In this document: one piece after another, positions 59,734-64,000 of the stretch
Layout of the letters: every line of letters begins with the position of its first letter
Numbering within the stretch: position 1 is the stretch's first letter
Assembly: GCF_036785885.1 (NCBI RefSeq)
Contig: NC_092330.1
Location: 7,908,525 to 7,972,524, forward strand
DNA: 64,000 bases
Direction of reading: 5' to 3'
DNA from: Coffea arabica
Taxonomy: Eukaryota; Streptophyta; Magnoliopsida; Gentianales; Rubiaceae
Notes under the pieces: generated by a model
Told to the model about the DNA's origin: nothing
The model's input: the letters and a program-made list of their open reading frames with translations, nothing else
Database searches by the model: none
Program-made: the position numbers and the translations under genes

Positions 59734-61434
59734 ATGGAATTTCCAACTAAGCTTGTTAAGAAAGCTGATCGCACTCCAACTAATGCTGTGAATTTTCTCC
59801 TGATGGAACTGGGTGACTGGTGGAACTTGTCAGAAAGTCAAGATGAAGATGAAAAAGAAGCACACAAACAAATTCATATTCTCAAAGTAGAATTAAGATT
59901 GTTGAAAACGTTTCTGATATACGTTGGAAGTTGGAATGATCTTCATAAAGATGTTGGTCTGTTGCTGCAGTCTCTAGTCCAGGATCTTGAAGCTGCATTC
60001 ATGGAGGCAATTACAGATTTTAGATCTCCTCCTGCGAATGAAATTCAAAGAAGTGTCGAGTACTTGTATCCTGTAATTTCTAAGTGGCAACAAAAGTTCA
60101 AGCTTTTCGGGCCACTGATTAAAGCAGCTTATGATCATGTTTCATCCAAGCACGAGCTCTGTTCATCTCAATGCCAGTCTCCTTTGGTTTCTTACTCTCC
60201 CCTGAGTAATTATGTTCTCTGGAATGAATTCTCTGGCTCTCTACTGGATAATCTGGTAGATCTGTCTAGAGAGGACACATTTCATGTGCATATCAAGCCG
60301 CACATCCAAGTCATGGCCAAGATGATAAGAAACCTAAGGGTCTTTATGGCGATAGAGCAGTGGAATGCTAACCAACAAGAATATAGACACCGCTTGGCTC
60401 ATTTTGGAGCAATACTTGTCCAAACAGCATATATTTCTTATGTGTGCTGGATTGATGGCTTGGATGAAAACTTGAAAAATGAGATGATTCCTAAGCTTGT
60501 TGACCTACTGAAAAAGCTAAAGCCTAATGCTTCTCAAGTTACAAGGATATGCTTCAAGTTACTGGAGGATCACAAATACAATTGTAGAGAGTTTGTCCGA
60601 TTTCTCATTCCTCAGAAGAATCAGCTTCTGACTCTTCAAAAAGGGCTCGAATACCTAATAATGTTGGTCATCCAGCCACCATCTTTTTATAAAGACAATG
60701 ATGTAAAGCTGCTTTCAATGGATATTATAGAAATGGTTAGCGAGCTTGGATCTTTCAGTTACTTATTTCATGCAAAGGAAACAGTAGCAGATCTCGCTAA
60801 GGATGCTTATCCTCTACTTTTTAGGTTGCTCGAAAAGATGGAGCTTCTCAATGCAGAGCTGTTCCTCATCGAGTTGCTACAGCCCGGAATAATGGAGGAG
60901 TCTTTAGTGAAGAAACGAATTAATTCTTTCCATGATGGACTGAATTTTTTGCAGATTTTTCTAGGAGATGATGGCACGAAAATTCCTCAGCCCATATGGA
61001 CAAATATTGGATCTCTAGCTAGGGATGCTGGTAATGTATATCTCGAATTTCTGCGCAAGTCAGTAACCAAAGACAAGCCCACCCTTGAGCTTCTCAAGTC
61101 GCTTGAGAGGATTAAACTTTTCAAGATGGAGATACTTTTGCACGAGCTTCTAAACAGTCGTCCAAATATGATGGTCGATGTGTACAATCAAACACAAACC
61201 CTTTACAAGGGGCTGACAGTCCTCAGAACTTTTCTTATGGGTCCACTGGAGGAGGATGGTAAATTGATCTTGGCACATGTTGAATTAGTGGTAAGGGACG
61301 TAATATCAGTTTTTTGCTCAGTTGATGCCAATAAAGTCACAGAAGACATGGCAACGAATCTTGTTCTTTTGCTTCCAGAGTTGGTAGAAAAGATTGAGCC
61401 TGTCAATGCAGGGATAAAAAAGATTTATCTATGA
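59734..61434 (+). pseudogene. R1-type NLR truncated by an LTR insertion (NLR3)
   Basis: The frame from MEFPTKLVKKADRT runs 566 residues. It is collinear with residues 1 to about 606 of NLR1, for example AHFGAILVQTAYISYVCWID near residue 226. It ends in NAGIKKIYL, matching NAKIKEIYM of NLR1. The next three bases, TGA, are both the stop codon and the first bases of LTR element D, so the insertion cut the gene before its coiled-coil, NB-ARC and LRR parts. The frame also extends upstream to 59617. That hydrophobic start is rejected because a pyrimidine tract and AG acceptor lie at 59718-59724 and because NLR1 starts at the equivalent of 59734. The rest of the gene may lie beyond the element, outside the window. 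As it stands it would make only the R1 N-terminal region. Confidence 0.9.
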
Positions 61435-62922
61435 CAAGACGTCGAGTCTGTGCAATAATAATAATAATAATAAAATCCTAAATACCACTAAGAGCGGTCA
61501 ATAATTAATTCTAGATACTGGAGCAGGGACTCTAGGTGTGCAATGAGTTACTTGATTCACCCTGTTTCCGAAGAGTTTGCTTAATCCGATATACCAAAAT
61601 TAATTAGGTTACAAAAATTACTGAAAAGTAGATAGTGGCAAGTAAGGTCGTCTCCTCAGGGACTGGGAATATTTATCTCTTTTAAATTCCAATTGATAAG
61701 GGGGATTTCACCGGAATGGAATTAAAAACAATTAAACAATTTAACTAAAAATGAATAATTAACTAACACAAATATAGCAGGAGTTAAATCAAGAATAAAT
61801 AAATTCTAGCCAAGGATACAACTACTCAGACACAGTCCATTTATCCGATCATCGATGCAAGGGAGGTTCTCTTAATTTCTCAATAGGCTAGTTATAGTCG
61901 CTGATAAACTCTAACGACCAATTTTTCCTTAAATTATTGATAACTAAGGTACGACCATTGATTACCCCTAACCAGAAAATACTCCTAGGTACGACCGTAG
62001 GAATTAATTTTTCAATTGCATTAATAACTAGAAAAACCTAACCCTAATCAATAACACGCTACGAGGGTTATTTAAATTAGATTGCACGTTCCCCTGATTT
62101 GTAAACACACCAGTTGCCACTAATATTAATCAATCAAACAATTACGGATTTAATTGACCAAATTGGCACGAGATTAATAAATCACATTGAACATCGGACC
62201 CTTGACATCCAATTAATAAAATAATCCCAAGAAAATTCAAGCAGGCAACGTGCAAATATTAATAAATTAAGGAACGCGTGAAAACTAAGTAGATCTCATA
62301 GATTTTCGGGACTGCGCCGTCGAGTTGACCCTTGACTAGATGGAAGTTTAGCCACGCCGCATAATTAAATCACCACACGAATTAATGGATTGCATAAACA
62401 TTGCGGTTTTTTACTAGAAAGCAAAGGATCAAAGATGTTTTTCCCGTTGGGGAATATTGTCGAATACCTGGCATGTGTCAGAGGCCAGTCAAGTGAAAGA
62501 AAACTAGAACTAAACTAAAAGCTAAAACTAAAAGGTCGTCCTTTGCTTCTGTACGTTGTCCCCTTTTAAAGCACCAAAAGAAAGATGACTAAAAGCTATC
62601 TAGGTGGTCCCCACACATGTGGAGAAAGCCTCCAAATTACTTCTTCTTCCAAGTCTCTCTACGTTGCTTTCTTTGAAGAGCCCAAATGACTAAATATCTT
62701 TCACTAGCTTTGTGGGCCCCCACCAATTCAAAGGCCCAAGGATTGAAACCTTTAGAAGTCTCCATATTCTTCATAAAGTCCCTCCTTTTTGGTAGTTTTC
62801 TACTTCATTCCTGAAATTAAGACATGGTACCAAATATAAGTAGATATCAACAATTAACACAATATTTGGTAAGGATAAAAGGGGAAATTAATAATAAAAT
62901 TATTAACAAATGATACCCTATA
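61432..62922 (-). repeat. LTR of element D (about 1.49 kb)
   Basis: It starts TGACAAGACGTCGAGTC exactly at the NLR3 break and is a diverged relative of solo LTR C. It ends near 62922. It is followed by 'aattccccccacacc', which on the minus strand is a polypurine tract. That makes this the 3' LTR of an element on the minus strand. Confidence 0.85.
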
Positions 62923-64000
62923 AATTCCCCCCACACCTGAATCATGCTTGCCCTCCAGCATAGGGACAATTCAACCCAACAATGGCCAGCTTTAACATTA
63001 TCATTGCCAGTTGTGCTTATACCAAAATCAAGATTCAGTGGCTAAGTGTCAAGTCATATCCCTCCCGGTTAGCTCCTAAGTTCATAGACCCGTCCCATTC
63101 ATGGCAAACTCACCTAAGAAATCCAAATATTAACTAGCAACAGTCAGCAATTAAGTCAACTGGTGACCAAAATCTCAACATTGCAAACCAAGGATCGGCA
63201 GGCCAACATGATCATAAACTCATATTTTCCGCATCTGATTTTTTTTTCTTTTTTTTTTTTTGCATGCACGAATAAAGCTTAGTCCCAAGCTATTCAAGTC
63301 TTTTGACGTGAACTTTGACATTTTTAGATGAAAGAGTCCAGTTATTCAACTTTTCACAGCTCCAGGACCACTTACTCATAGATATCGCTACTTTTTGACG
63401 CGAGAGCCGACACGTGTGGTGAAGACTCCCGGTTACTGGGTGGCGACACTAGCGGAGTATAACCATACGTTATTCACCAATAAACACCAAAATACCAAGT
63501 AATTAAAGATCATAGCCTGCGTCATGTCTTAAATATGGAGAACTAAGGTCAACAGGAGACCAATCCACACAACAATGCCAGCAAAATATTTACATTGCCT
63601 AAACAAGTTAGCCATAAATTGTACCAAGTTGTTAAACTCAAAATATTCACCAAGACAGCATGCTCTTACTTGCCACCGAAACTCAATTCATAGTATAAAC
63701 CACAACTAACAATAAATGAGTGAGCTGCCAACATATTCACCAAGATAAAAGCAATGGAAAATCACCCAAAAGGGATAAAGGACAACACCTAAACAGGAAA
63801 CAAAAGGAAAACAACCAAAAAGAAACGAAAACTAGAAATATCTAGCACCCAAACTGATCCCCCCCCACACCTAAGTCACACATTGCCCCCAATGTGGTAA
63901 ATTAATAACAAAAGTAAAGAAAAGGGCAACGGTACTTCCCTGTAGTCGTCAAAACATGGGAGGGTTAGGCGCAAACTGAGGTTGAAACCCGGCTTGCTGC
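62923..64000 (-). mobile_element. Internal region of LTR element D, cut by the window end
   Basis: Minus-strand polypurine tracts occur beside the LTR (62923-62936) and again near 63857-63873. After each, similar sequence follows: 'cacacctgaatcatgcttgccctcc' (split here as cacacctgaatc and atgcttgccctcc) against 'cacacctaagtcacacattgccccc'. No gag or pol frame is seen in this first kilobase. This suits the non-coding 3' spacer of a long Ty3/gypsy element such as the Athila/Tat type (inference). Confidence 0.65.

Overview
The window is nuclear DNA from a flowering plant. It is AT-rich, its genes carry GT-AG introns or are intron-poor, and most of its length is plant transposable elements (CACTA, MULE, hAT, Ty1/copia, long-LTR Ty3/gypsy-like). 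The R1-type resistance genes with a very long N-terminal region point to an asterid; a Rubiaceae such as coffee would fit, but the sequence alone does not prove the species.

Layout. 1-3465: AT-rich non-coding DNA with one hAT-type MITE. 3466-7965: an intact single-exon 1499-residue NLR of the late-blight R1 type (NLR1). 7966-21173: its 3' flank, split by a four-level nest: a TIR element holds solo LTR A (10000-18047), which holds solo LTR B (12837-17689), which holds a hAT element (15196-16449). 21174-29714: an 8.5 kb CACTA element. 29745-29900: a relic of a P450 3' flank. 32912-35112: a complete two-exon CYP81-type P450. 36554-38747: a Mutator-like element carrying a ubiquitin C-terminal hydrolase (UCH-L3-like) fragment. 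39991-40703: a short retroposon and a tandem repeat. 41506-44317: the last trace of a second NLR and its flank, with solo LTR C. 44323-55493: an old copia element into which a 6.6 kb CACTA element (45255-51854) jumped; that CACTA holds two exons of a mitochondrial ribosomal protein L43 gene. 55499-57790: the rest of the second NLR flank. 59734-61434: a third R1-type gene (NLR3), cut off by an LTR element that runs past the window end.

The host genes form a small disease-resistance locus. NLR1 should be an intracellular immune receptor. NLR2 is reduced to a scrap and NLR3 is broken by a transposon. Collinear non-coding flanks after NLR1 and NLR2 show that the cluster grew by tandem duplication. 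The P450 is a likely specialised-metabolism enzyme whose 3' flank is also found once more.

The most notable features are two gene-capturing DNA transposons, one MULE and one CACTA. Both are bounded by exact target-site duplications. Next in interest are the cleanly resolved nested insertions and the stop codon donated to NLR3 by the first bases of an LTR.
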